From CAIOHW01 sp964432565 (GTDB taxonomy: Bacteria; Bdellovibrionota; UBA1018): DNA of 64,000 nucleotides. The stretch covers positions 62,001 to 126,000 of the forward strand of contig CAYSOA010000002.1 in NCBI GenBank assembly GCA_964432565.1. The letters are read 5' to 3'. Position numbers and translations under genes: made by a program. Shown here piece by piece: positions 8,361 through 15,800 of the stretch (positions are counted from its first letter, which is position 1; each line of letters begins with the position of its first letter). Under the pieces are notes generated by a model. The model was not told the DNA's origin. It worked only from the letters and a program-made list of their open reading frames with translations, and ran no database searches.

Positions 8361-10061
8361 TTGGCGTCGTACGTGGTTTTAGCCAGAAAATGGCGTCCCG
8401 CGCAGTTTGCCGACATTGTCGGGCAGACGCCCGTGGTCCGCACATTGATGAATGCCATCCATTCGGATCGGATCCATCAGGCTTATCTGTTCACCGGCTC
8501 CCGCGGGATCGGAAAGACCTCGATTGCTCGCATCATTTCGAAAGCCGTGCGCTGTCCCGACGTAAAATGGGACGGGACCTGGCTGCAGTGCTGCGATCAA
8601 TGCCCCTCATGTCGCGAGATCACACAGGGAAACTCGGTCGATGTCATCGAGATCGACGGAGCCTCGAACAACGGTGTCGATCACGTCCGAGAAATTCGTG
8701 AGAATGCGAAGTTTCTGCCATCAACCGGCTCCCGAAAGATCTATATTATCGACGAAGTGCACATGCTCAGCACGGCCGCGTTCAACGCCTTGCTGAAGAC
8801 CCTCGAGGAGCCGCCGCCTCACGTGCTTTTCATCATGGCCACCACTGAGCCACACAAAATTCCGGCGACGATCCTGTCGCGCTGCCAGCGTTTCGACCTT
8901 AAGCGGGTCAGCCAGACCCAAATTCAGGAGCGACTCACCGAGGTACTTCGGGCAGAAGGCCTTGATTCAGAACCTGGAGCACTGGGGCTGATCGCGCGAG
9001 CAGCCGAAGGCGGTCTTCGTGACGCTCTCTCGCTGCTCGATCAGGTGATTGCCTTTTCGGGCACGACGATCTCCGCCGAGGCGGTCCGAGAAAGCATTGG
9101 CCTCATCGAGAGCCAGCTGATTCTCTCCATCCTCAAGGAAACCCTATCGCGGCGGCCGCTGGGGGCCCTTGAGGGGATTCAAAGCGCTTATCGTCAGGGG
9201 CATGACCTCAAGCTTCTGGCCAGACACCTGATCGAGTACCTGCATGGGATCATCCTTGCCAAGGTGGGGGCCTCCGCACAGTCTGCAGGAGAGTTTTCAG
9301 AGAGCGAATGGGCCGAACTGCAGCAGCTCTCCAGCCTCCGTGAACTGGAGGAGCTGGAGCTCATCTTTCAGGCTCTTCACCACGGAGTGGAATGGATCGC
9401 ACGGTCGCCGCAACCCAAGCTGGTTCTGGACGTCCTCATGATCAAATGCGCTTCGGCGGATGCCCTGCTGGATACCAATGGGAATTCGGCAGCCGGCTCA
9501 TCCTCAAGTCCCGAGCGCCCCACCTCAACGCGTCCTGCCGAACACCAGACAACGGCCCCCGCCATGCGACAGGCACCAGACTCTCAGCCAGCGCCCACTT
9601 CAGCCAACACTGTGCCCGTGAGGACCTTCGAGGGGTTCATTCAACACGTCCGCCAGAGCCGCCCCTTTTTGGCGAGCGTCTTGGAACATCTCCACGCAGA
9701 TCAACTTCCTGCGCAGGACAACGCTCGACTTCAACTCGTCTGCATTCCTGCCGAGTCCTTCTATCGCGAGCAACTGCAGAACAAGCAGAACCTCGAGCCA
9801 TTGCTCCAGTTCGTACGTGAATATTTCGGCGCATCCACCCAGATTCGCATCGAAGTGGCCGCAGAAGGAAGCGACCTCGCCTTGAAGGAGACCATCGCAG
9901 CCCGCAAGGAGCGCGAAGCGCGCGAGCACGAGGAGCGCTCACGTGAAGCTGCGGCCAACAACCCGGTGATCCGTGAGGCCCAGGCTCTTTTTGGAGGAGA
10001 ACTCAGCCCGATCGAGGTCATCCCGACAGATTCGACTGAAAGGGGCGGACATGCGCGGTAA
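8361..10061 (+). CDS. dnaX: DNA polymerase III subunits gamma/tau
   Basis: DnaX is the clamp-loader ATPase of the replicase. The N-terminal LARKWRPAQF block is followed by the P-loop GSRGIGKTS, zinc-binding cysteines (CCDQCPSC), Walker B IIDEVHMLS and the sensor region ATTEPHKIPATILSRCQRF. A variable, Ala/Pro-rich tau-like tail starts at about residue 370. The longest frame starts with GTG at 8352, but the TTG at 8361 is better spaced from AAAGGGG (8 bases) and gives the family-like MASYVVLARKW. No A-rich slippery site for a short gamma form was seen. recR overlaps the end by 11 bases. Confidence 0.95.
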   Translation: MASYVVLARKWRPAQFADIVGQTPVVRTLMNAIHSDRIHQAYLFTGSRGIGKTSIARIISKAVRCPDVKWDGTWLQCCDQCPSCREITQGNSVDVIEIDGASNNGVDHVREIRENAKFLPSTGSRKIYIIDEVHMLSTAAFNALLKTLEEPPPHVLFIMATTEPHKIPATILSRCQRFDLKRVSQTQIQERLTEVLRAEGLDSEPGALGLIARAAEGGLRDALSLLDQVIAFSGTTISAEAVRESIGLIESQLILSILKETLSRRPLGALEGIQSAYRQGHDLKLLARHLIEYLHGIILAKVGASAQSAGEFSESEWAELQQLSSLRELEELELIFQALHHGVEWIARSPQPKLVLDVLMIKCASADALLDTNGNSAAGSSSSPERPTSTRPAEHQTTAPAMRQAPDSQPAPTSANTVPVRTFEGFIQHVRQSRPFLASVLEHLHADQLPAQDNARLQLVCIPAESFYREQLQNKQNLEPLLQFVREYFGASTQIRIEVAAEGSDLALKETIAARKEREAREHEERSREAAANNPVIREAQALFGGELSPIEVIPTDSTERGGHAR

Positions 10062-10656
10062 CTCCGATCCGGTCTCCCGCCTGATCTTTGAGCTTTCGAA
10101 ACTACCCGGCATCGGCGAGAAGACAGCCACTCGCCTGGCCTACTTTATTCTCAAACAGGACACTCAGTTCGCCCAATCGCTTTCCGATGCTCTCCTGGAC
10201 GCAAAGAGCAAGATTGGCCTCTGCGACATCTGCTTGACCTTTACGGATATCAGCCCCTGCCGCCTTTGCTCGGATTCGCAGCGCCAGAAGAATCTCGTTT
10301 GCGTCGTCGAACGCCCTGCGGACGTCATGGCCATCGAGCAATCGGGCTCCCATCAGGGTTCTTACCATGTTCTGCATGGCGTCCTCTCCCCACTTGACGG
10401 CATCGGACCCGACGATCTCAAGATCCGCGAGCTGCTCGAACGGATCAAGGCAGGCACGATCGAGGAGATGATTCTCGCCACCAATCCAAGTGTCGAGGGA
10501 GAAGCGACCGCCATGTACATCGGCAGGCTCGCCAGAACCCTGGGCGTCAAGGTGACCAAGCTCGCACATGGCATCCCCGTCGGGGGGTCGCTTGAATATA
10601 GTGATCGGCAGACCATCGGCAAGGCACTGCAGAATCGAGTGGAGGTCTCGTCATGA
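10051..10656 (+). CDS. recR: Recombination mediator protein RecR
   Basis: RecR works with RecF/RecO to load RecA on gapped DNA. The helix-hairpin-helix LSKLPGIGEKTATRLA is followed by a four-Cys zinc finger (CDIC...CRLC) and a Toprim domain (VVERPADVMAIEQSG). Length is 201 aa. The ATG at 10051 follows AAAGGGGCGG and overlaps the dnaX stop. Upstream in-frame extensions lie inside dnaX and are not credible. The small ybaB gene usually found between dnaX and recR is missing here. Confidence 0.97.
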   Translation: MRGNSDPVSRLIFELSKLPGIGEKTATRLAYFILKQDTQFAQSLSDALLDAKSKIGLCDICLTFTDISPCRLCSDSQRQKNLVCVVERPADVMAIEQSGSHQGSYHVLHGVLSPLDGIGPDDLKIRELLERIKAGTIEEMILATNPSVEGEATAMYIGRLARTLGVKVTKLAHGIPVGGSLEYSDRQTIGKALQNRVEVSS

Positions 10657-11243
10657 GCTTCATCAATTATGCAGCCAAGGAGATCAACTGCAAGATCGTC
10701 TACTACGGCGCCGGTCTCTGTGGAAAGACGACCAACGTCCAGTACATCTACGAACACACCCAGCAGGAGCGCCGCGGAAAGCTCGTCAACCTGAGCACCG
10801 AAAACGAACGCACGCTGTTTTTCGATTTTTTGCCCCTATCCGTGGGTGAGGTCAGCGGCTACAAGACGCGATTTCATCTCTATACGATTCCGGGCCAGAC
10901 TTTTTACGAAGTATCCCGCCAATTCATCATGAAGGGGGTCGACGGCGTGGTGTTCGTCGTCGACAGCCAGGCGGAACGAATGGAAGCGAACGTGGAAAGC
11001 TTTGAGGCGCTGGCGAGAGCCCTCGACCACCAAGGCTATGACATCCACAAGCTTCCAGTGGTCCTGCAGTACAACAAGAGAGATGTGCCCGGTGCGGTGT
11101 CCGTGGCGCAGCTCGAGGCCACTTTCAATGCGATGAAGAGACCGGCAATTGAAGCCATCGCTCATCGTGGTGAGGGGGTCATGGAGACGCTGCAGGCAGT
11201 GAGTCAATGGGTGATCCGTGAGATCAAAGGGGGAAAAGCATGA
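10653..11243 (+). CDS. mglA: Ras-like small GTPase MglA, cell polarity and gliding switch
   Basis: MglA is a bacterial Ras-like GTPase that sets leading-cell-pole identity and controls motility in Myxococcus and pole biology in Bdellovibrio. The P-loop GAGLCGKTTN (about 19-28) is the MglA form. IPGQTFY and the base-recognition NKRD motif are present. Length is 196 aa. It starts inside an ATGA overlap with recR and ends in an ATGA overlap with the DksA-like gene, so the three are translationally coupled. No mglB or romR is visible in this window. Confidence 0.93.
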   Translation: MSFINYAAKEINCKIVYYGAGLCGKTTNVQYIYEHTQQERRGKLVNLSTENERTLFFDFLPLSVGEVSGYKTRFHLYTIPGQTFYEVSRQFIMKGVDGVVFVVDSQAERMEANVESFEALARALDHQGYDIHKLPVVLQYNKRDVPGAVSVAQLEATFNAMKRPAIEAIAHRGEGVMETLQAVSQWVIREIKGGKA

Positions 11244-11650
11244 GGAAGGATGCGCTCAAGAAGTTCAAGAAGCTCTTCGAACAGCAGAAGCAGTCGTTGC
11301 TGTTCAGTGATCGCGTGGTCCGTGAAGACTTCAGCGTCAACTCGGATGACCGGTTCGATGAGCTTGATCAGGCCACTTCCGACATCGAACAGTCGATGCG
11401 GATGCGCCTTCGCAATCGCGAGGCACTTTATCTGAAGAAGCTCGAAGAGGCCCTTCGCCGCATCGACGAAGGCACGTTTGGAGATTGCGAGGAATGCGGC
11501 GAGGAGATCGGTCACAATCGCCTTCTTGCTCGCCCGACAGCAACCCTTTGTGTGGCGTGCAAGGAAGAACAGGAACGAAGGGAAGTCCTGACTGCAGCAG
11601 GTCGCACCAGCAAGAGCCTGGGCGAGACCATGAATCGAAAATGGGCCTGA
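11240..11650 (+). CDS. DksA/TraR-family zinc-finger protein (first of three)
   Basis: DksA-like proteins enter the RNA polymerase secondary channel and modulate transcription, often with ppGpp. An N-terminal helical part is followed by IDEGTFGDCEECGEEI and a second CVAC pair, giving the CxxC-x17-CxxC finger. Length is 136 aa. A DxxDA coiled-coil tip like that of true DksA is not obvious, so it may be a DksA-like paralogue such as an rRNA-response or stress regulator. It is coupled to mglA by an ATGA overlap. Confidence 0.85.
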   Translation: MRKDALKKFKKLFEQQKQSLLFSDRVVREDFSVNSDDRFDELDQATSDIEQSMRMRLRNREALYLKKLEEALRRIDEGTFGDCEECGEEIGHNRLLARPTATLCVACKEEQERREVLTAAGRTSKSLGETMNRKWA

Positions 11651-11665
11651 CGGCCAGAAACTAGA

Positions 11666-11706
11666 TCCACCCTTCGGGCCATGGATGGCCCGCGTGGAGT
11701 CCTTTT
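11666..11706 (+). terminator. Hairpin after the mglA/DksA-like operon, terminator or CsrA-type site
   Basis: A 7-bp stem, cgggcca at 11675-11681 with tggcccg at 11686-11692, closes a TGGA loop. An outer 5-bp stem (11666-11670 with 11694-11698) extends it, and a TTTT run lies at 11703-11706. It may end the upstream operon. The core ggccatggatggcc differs by one base from a hairpin in the candidate RNA at 12407-12420. Confidence 0.45.
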
Positions 11707-11858
11707 GGCTCCGGTGAAAATTCTCCCCGCCCCGACTTACCCAACCCTCCGGCTCGCCATCGACGATTTACCATTCCTTTCATTGGGTTAGAGCCTCCGC
11801 CCAGCTTGATTCGAACTTGGCCCAAACCTCGCAACCTCCTCAACACAGGAGGTGGACG

Positions 11859-12260
11859 ATGGAACAAGAAACGCTTAACCGATTCAGGGCTCTTTTCAGC
11901 TGGCAGAAGCGTGAGCTCCTTTACAGCGGCAAAGTGCTGAATGAGGAGTTCAACTTGAGGCCAGACGATCTGGCCGACGAGCTCGACCTCACCTCCACGG
12001 AAAACGAAACCGCGATGAGGATGAGGCTTCGAAACCGTGAGGCCCTCTTTCTCAAGAAGATCGACCTTGCCCTCGAACGCATCCAGGAAGGGACGTTCGG
12101 CCAATGCTCCTCGTGTGAGAACGAGATCAGTCTCAAGCGACTGGAGGCGCGTCCAACGGCCACCCTTTGCGTCGACTGCAAGGAAAACCAGGAGCAGCGC
12201 GAACGACTCCATATCGATGGTCATCAATTCAAGAGCCTGGGAGCGAAACTTCGACTCTAG
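11859..12260 (+). CDS. DksA/TraR-family zinc-finger protein (second of three)
   Basis: This 133-aa protein is a close relative of the preceding DksA-like gene. It shares the MRMRLRNREALFLKK helix, EGTFGQCSSCENEIS and the CVDC pair of the zinc finger. A longer frame from 11817 exists, but the ATG at 11859 has a perfect AGGAGG at 11847-11852 with 6-base spacing. The two genes look like a tandem duplication. The separate leader of about 200 bases suggests its own regulation. A candidate CsrB-like RNA lies just downstream on the same strand. Confidence 0.85.
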   Translation: MEQETLNRFRALFSWQKRELLYSGKVLNEEFNLRPDDLADELDLTSTENETAMRMRLRNREALFLKKIDLALERIQEGTFGQCSSCENEISLKRLEARPTATLCVDCKENQEQRERLHIDGHQFKSLGAKLRL

Positions 12261-12287
12261 GCAGGTCCCAAACCGACCTCTGTCCTG

Positions 12288-12565
12288 GTGATGCATAGGA
12301 TTTGCGTCAACAGCAGGACGTCGGATGGACTGAAAATGGACAGTGGTTTCACCAGGGACCGGTGAAATCGGAACCGAATCACGGATGATTCCCCTGCAGT
12401 ACCGATGGCCATGGACGGCCTCGGAGCCGAATATCGCAAATCGCAGGATGCGCGCGCGATAGGCGGCTGCTTCATCAAGGAAGATTTACCCTCGACAAGA
12501 AGACGAGGTCACGGTGCATGAAGCACCTCAGAAAAGGCAAGGGCCGGAGCATCATGCTCCGGCCC
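12288..12565 (+). ncRNA. Candidate CsrB/RsmZ-type protein-sequestering small RNA
   Basis: This 380-base stretch without a protein gene holds a row of hairpins that each display ANGGA in the loop, the CsrA/RsmA recognition element. They are ATGGA at 12336-12340 (stem actg/cagt), AGGGA at 12354-12358 (stem gtttcacc/ggtgaaat), ACGGA at 12381-12385 (stem gaatca/tgattc) and ATGGA at 12411-12415 (stem ccga-ggcc/ggcctcgg with one bulge). The outer segments gatttgcg (12299-12306) and cgcaaatc (12435-12442) can pair and enclose them. GGA occurs about 11 times on this strand from 12299 to 12481, while its complement TCC occurs about once. A strong stem-loop at 12541-12565 could end the RNA. CsrA itself is not in the window, and the promoter is unclear (a TAGGAT lies at 12296-12301). 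Confidence 0.5.
12541..12565 (-). terminator. Strong hairpin, terminator for the S8 protease and possibly bidirectional
   Basis: gggccggagca (12541-12551) pairs perfectly with tgctccggccc (12555-12565) over a 3-base loop. Read on the minus strand it lies 75 bases after the protease stop and is followed by ttgccttttct, a fair U-tract. On the plus strand the tail tctgttgatt is poorer, but it could still end the candidate RNA. Confidence 0.65.
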
Positions 12566-12639
12566 TCTGTTGATTGGCCTGAATCCGTGGCCGCCGCACC
12601 CGAAGATGCGGCTCATTCCGTCGAGATCATCTACTCAAG

Positions 12640-14091
12640 TCACTGAACTTGAAGCGCACTCAGGACGTTGATTCGGCCACCCGTTACCGTCTTGCCAGCA
12701 AGAGCGGGAACCTGATCAGCAGTATCCATCAGGACCTGCTTGACCTTCCTCCAGTCCCAGCTCGGATTCTTTGACCAGAGCAGTGCAGCCGCACCAGCAA
12801 CATGCGGACACGCCATCGAAGTCCCCGACATCGACGCATAGCGGTTCTTGGGTGCGAGGCTGTAGACGTTCACACCCGGTGCACCGACGTCCGTCGAGAC
12901 CTTTCCGTAGTTCGAGAAAAAGGCCATCCCGTCCTTGTCGTCGGTAGCTGCGACCGCAATGATGTTCTCATTGTCGAAAGCAGCGGGGTAGCTCGCCCGG
13001 CTCGAGTTGTCATTGTCCTTGCCGTCGTTACCTGCTGCGGCAATGAACAGCACACCCTTGTCCTGTGCACGGGTGATCGAGTCCTGAAGCGCTCGATTCT
13101 GCCCATCCATCGGACCACCCCAGCTGTTGCTGAGAACCTTGGCTCCGTTCTGAACCGCATAGTCGATCGACTTGATGGCGCCATCAGTCGTTCCGCTGCC
13201 CTCGGCCGAGAGGAACTTCACGCCCATGATCGAGACGCGCTGGCTCACACCCGAAACTCCAACCCCGTTGCCACCCACGGCGCCCACCGTACCGGCACAG
13301 TGAGTACCATGTCCCTGATCGTCGTAGGGCAGGCCATCATTATGGATGAAGTCGAAGCCGGTCACGTCGCCCTTCGTCGGGTTGGGGTTTCTCCACACGT
13401 TGAAAGAGAGATCTTCATGGTTGTAGTCGATGCCGGTATCGATGACGGCCACGACCATATCCTTCGAACCCTTGTGGCTAGCCCACGCCTGATCGGCGCC
13501 GATCTTGCCAAGCCCGTAGGCCTTGGACAGATTCGGATCAGCCACCGGAGGATTCACCTCTTCGGGAGCCGGTGCCACCTCGGGCTTGGTCTTGCCGGGA
13601 TTTCCGGGTTCATCTGGATTTCCTGGATCTCCAGGGAAACCGCCTCCGCCATCTTCGCAGCCCGGAGGAAACGGAATGCCCGGAAACAGGCAGGGAAGTT
13701 TTGCATCCGGATCACAGCCGGGGATATCGAACCCCGGAATGCAGGGAATACCCTGCTGTGGCTCCAGCTCCTGTGGCGAAATTCTAATGATGTAGTTGGG
13801 CTGAGCATAATCGACCATCGGATTGCGCTCGAACTCAGCAATGGCATCCTGCACCTTGACGTTCTCGTCCAGGATGACGTGCTCGAAACCCTTCATGTTC
13901 CCGCGAAAATGGCGGACCGCACGAACCCCCGCGGAGTGATAGAGCAGATTCATCGACTCGCGTGGGCGAACCACACCGTCGCGATACTTGACGATGACTT
14001 CGCCTGCCTTGAATTCGGCATCTGCCATGGCACCGGTTGCAAGGGCCTGCAACGCTAGTGCGAAAATAGAAATCTTCCGTGACAACGACAT
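12640..14091 (-). CDS. Secreted S8 subtilisin-like serine protease with collagen-like insert
   Basis: The product has a signal peptide (residues 1-23, ending AMA), an I9-like propeptide (about 25-102), a Pro/Gly/Cys-rich linker and an S8 catalytic domain (about 195-483). The triad is Asp218 in VAVIDTGID, His261 in GHGTHCAG and Ser425 in SGTSMACPHVAG. The oxyanion Asn355 is in AAAGND. The linker carries four cysteines and G-x-P-like repeats (GDPGNPDEPGNPG). The ATG at 14091 has a G-rich Shine-Dalgarno upstream. A longer frame to 14127 adds residues ahead of the signal peptide and is unlikely. It stands alone with its own terminator. Confidence 0.92.
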   Translation of the reverse strand: MSLSRKISIFALALQALATGAMADAEFKAGEVIVKYRDGVVRPRESMNLLYHSAGVRAVRHFRGNMKGFEHVILDENVKVQDAIAEFERNPMVDYAQPNYIIRISPQELEPQQGIPCIPGFDIPGCDPDAKLPCLFPGIPFPPGCEDGGGGFPGDPGNPDEPGNPGKTKPEVAPAPEEVNPPVADPNLSKAYGLGKIGADQAWASHKGSKDMVVAVIDTGIDYNHEDLSFNVWRNPNPTKGDVTGFDFIHNDGLPYDDQGHGTHCAGTVGAVGGNGVGVSGVSQRVSIMGVKFLSAEGSGTTDGAIKSIDYAVQNGAKVLSNSWGGPMDGQNRALQDSITRAQDKGVLFIAAAGNDGKDNDNSSRASYPAAFDNENIIAVAATDDKDGMAFFSNYGKVSTDVGAPGVNVYSLAPKNRYASMSGTSMACPHVAGAAALLWSKNPSWDWRKVKQVLMDTADQVPALAGKTVTGGRINVLSALQVQ

Positions 14092-14157
14092 GGAACTTCC
14101 CCCCCTAGGTTTCCAACTGCGTGACAACTGTCAAAAGAACCACACTTGATTCCCCGC

Positions 14158-14185
14158 AGTGTAAACAGGAGTCAGGGAATTGCAA
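14158..14185 (-). promoter_or_regulatory. Possible promoter for the S8 protease
   Basis: On the minus strand TTGCAA (plus 14180-14185) is 16 bases from TACACT (plus 14158-14163), about 65 bases upstream of the protease ATG. Each hexamer matches 4 of 6 consensus bases. An alternative TTGACA lies nearer the gene without a good -10. Confidence 0.3.
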
Positions 14186-14264
14186 ATTCCAAGCTCAGAT
14201 TTATTTTTGCACGGGGGTATTGCAATACTTTGGACTGCGACTAGAGTCCGCATCCGCCGCCCCG

Positions 14265-14296
14265 AAAAAAAAGGGGCGTGCTCTGCAGCACACCCC
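14265..14296 (-). terminator. Rho-independent terminator of ftsZ and the dcw cluster
   Basis: A 10-bp stem (14273-14282 with 14287-14296, loop ctgc) is followed on the minus strand by eight U (plus A run 14265-14272). One base pair is G-U on the minus strand but a C-A mismatch on the plus strand, which fixes the direction. It lies about 28 bases past the ftsZ stop and ends the cluster. Confidence 0.92.
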
Positions 14297-14323
14297 TTCT
14301 TCAACTTCCGAGCCTCACTCAAC

Positions 14324-15718
14324 TTACGCGTTCAGATCGCGATCCTGCTGCCGACGAATGTAGGTAGGAACATCGTATTCGTCATCAGTGAGATTCGAGA
14401 TGCCGAGCTTCGTGGCCAAAGCACGCGCGCGCGCGAGCTCGCCGCCTTCAGCACCCACTCCCATCTCAGACCGAGGCAATTCGTTACGGGCGCCAGCCAA
14501 CATTGCCGCATTGGGAGCCGGCGGCATGGGCGCCGTCGCCTGAGCTGAAACGGACGCGGGCATTGGAGCTGAGCCGTTCACCGTCGTAATCGCCTCAGGC
14601 GCCATGGTTGGCGTGTTCTGATGGAGATCGGCGTTACCCTGATGTGAAGCCTGCATCTGGGACTGTGCAGGAGCGGCACTCATCGCGCTCTGCTGCTGCG
14701 CCGGGACCTGCTGCACTTGCGCGGAAGCATGGGCATGGATTGCTGCAGTCGCGGCCAGGTGCGCCCCTCCGAGACCGGTTGCAATAACCGTCACCTTCAC
14801 CTGATCCTTGAGCGACTCATCGATGACCGTTCCGAAGATGATTTCGGCATCCTCGTGTGCGGCCTCCATGATCAGTGTCGTGGCCTCGTTCACCTCGTGA
14901 ATGCTGAGGTTGGAGCTTCCGGTGATATTGATGATGATGCCAGTGGCACCTTCGATCGAGACGTCCTCGAGCAGCGGACTGGAGATGGCATTGGTGGCCG
15001 CCTCGACGGCGCGATTCTCTCCCTCCGCCATACCGATACCCATCAGCGCGAGCCCCTTGTTCTGCATGATCGTGCGAACGTCGGCGAAGTCGCTGTTGAT
15101 GAGACCCGTGTGATTGATCAGATCCGAGATGCCCTGAACCGCATTCAGCAGCACTTCATCGGCCTTCTTGAACGCATCCATCATGGAGAGCGATGAGCCG
15201 GAGATGGCGAGCAGACGCTGGTTGGGAATCGTGATCAGCGAATCAACGTTTTCCCGCAGCCATGCCATGCCCTGCTCGGCGTGCTTCATCCGCTTTCGAC
15301 CCTCAAACTGAAACGGCTTCGTGACGACGCCGACCGTGAGGGCCCCGATCTCCTTTGCGATCTTGGCAAACACCGGAGCGGCACCGGTTCCGGTCCCGCC
15401 CCCCATTCCAGCCGTAATGAAGACCATGTCGGCCCCGGCAAGAACTTCGGAGATCTTGGCATAATCCTCGAGCGCAGCCTTTCGGCCGATCTCTGGGTTT
15501 GCTCCGGCACCAAGTCCCTTGGTCAGCTCCTGGCCGATTGGCATCTTCGTGGAAGCCATCGAAGCGTCAAGCGCCTGCTTGTCCGTGTTGGCGGTAATGA
15601 ACTCCACGCCCGACAGCCCCATGCGAATCATGGTGTTGACCGCGTTGCAGCCTGAGCCACCTACGCCAACAACCTTGATTTTCGCTCCGTCATTCACCAC
15701 TTGATCGATTTCGAACAT
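14324..15718 (-). CDS. ftsZ: Cell division GTPase FtsZ
   Basis: FtsZ is the tubulin-like GTPase that forms the Z ring. GGSGCNAVNTM and the tubulin signature GGGTGTG (about 106-112) are present. The globular core ends at about residue 320. A long Ala/Gln/Pro-rich linker follows, then the conserved C-terminal peptide DEYDVPTYIRRQQ, which binds FtsA and ZipA-type partners. The ATG at 15718 (MFEIDQ) follows an in-frame GTG at 15721. AGAGGA lies upstream. It is the last gene of the dcw cluster, behind ftsA and two leader hairpins. Confidence 0.97.
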   Translation of the reverse strand: MFEIDQVVNDGAKIKVVGVGGSGCNAVNTMIRMGLSGVEFITANTDKQALDASMASTKMPIGQELTKGLGAGANPEIGRKAALEDYAKISEVLAGADMVFITAGMGGGTGTGAAPVFAKIAKEIGALTVGVVTKPFQFEGRKRMKHAEQGMAWLRENVDSLITIPNQRLLAISGSSLSMMDAFKKADEVLLNAVQGISDLINHTGLINSDFADVRTIMQNKGLALMGIGMAEGENRAVEAATNAISSPLLEDVSIEGATGIIINITGSSNLSIHEVNEATTLIMEAAHEDAEIIFGTVIDESLKDQVKVTVIATGLGGAHLAATAAIHAHASAQVQQVPAQQQSAMSAAPAQSQMQASHQGNADLHQNTPTMAPEAITTVNGSAPMPASVSAQATAPMPPAPNAAMLAGARNELPRSEMGVGAEGGELARARALATKLGISNLTDDEYDVPTYIRRQQDRDLNA

Positions 15719-15743
15719 CACTGAAGATCCTCTTCATCATTTT

Positions 15744-15783
15744 GTCCGACCATCAGTCGGACGAATTACCGGCCTCGGGCCGG
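15744..15783 (-). promoter_or_regulatory. Twin hairpins in the ftsA-ftsZ spacer
   Basis: Two stem-loops stand side by side. gtccgac/gtcggac (15744-15750 with 15756-15762) has a 5-base loop, and ccggcc/ggccgg (15769-15774 with 15778-15783) has a 3-base loop. There is no U-tract after either, so they do not look like a terminator. They may be an RNA processing or stabilising element ahead of ftsZ. Confidence 0.45.
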
Positions 15784-15800
15784 CTTGTTCCACCGACTTC

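Noticed and set aside
8361..10061. Programmed frameshift in dnaX giving a short gamma protein
   Set aside because: No run of A residues or other slippery heptamer followed by a stem was seen.
12287..12305. Possible sigma54 promoter before the candidate RNA (GG...GC)
   Set aside because: The spacing between GG and GC is 15 bases rather than the required 10.
12397..12420. Resemblance of the bases around taccgatgg to the end of a c-di-GMP-I riboswitch
   Set aside because: The rest of the riboswitch core is missing on both strands, and the stretch is better explained as part of an ANGGA-loop hairpin.
12490..12532. Two extra small hairpins (cctcg/cgagg and ggtgc/gcacc) as part of the ANGGA array
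   Set aside because: Their loops lack GGA. They may belong to the transcript but do not support the CsrA-type reading.
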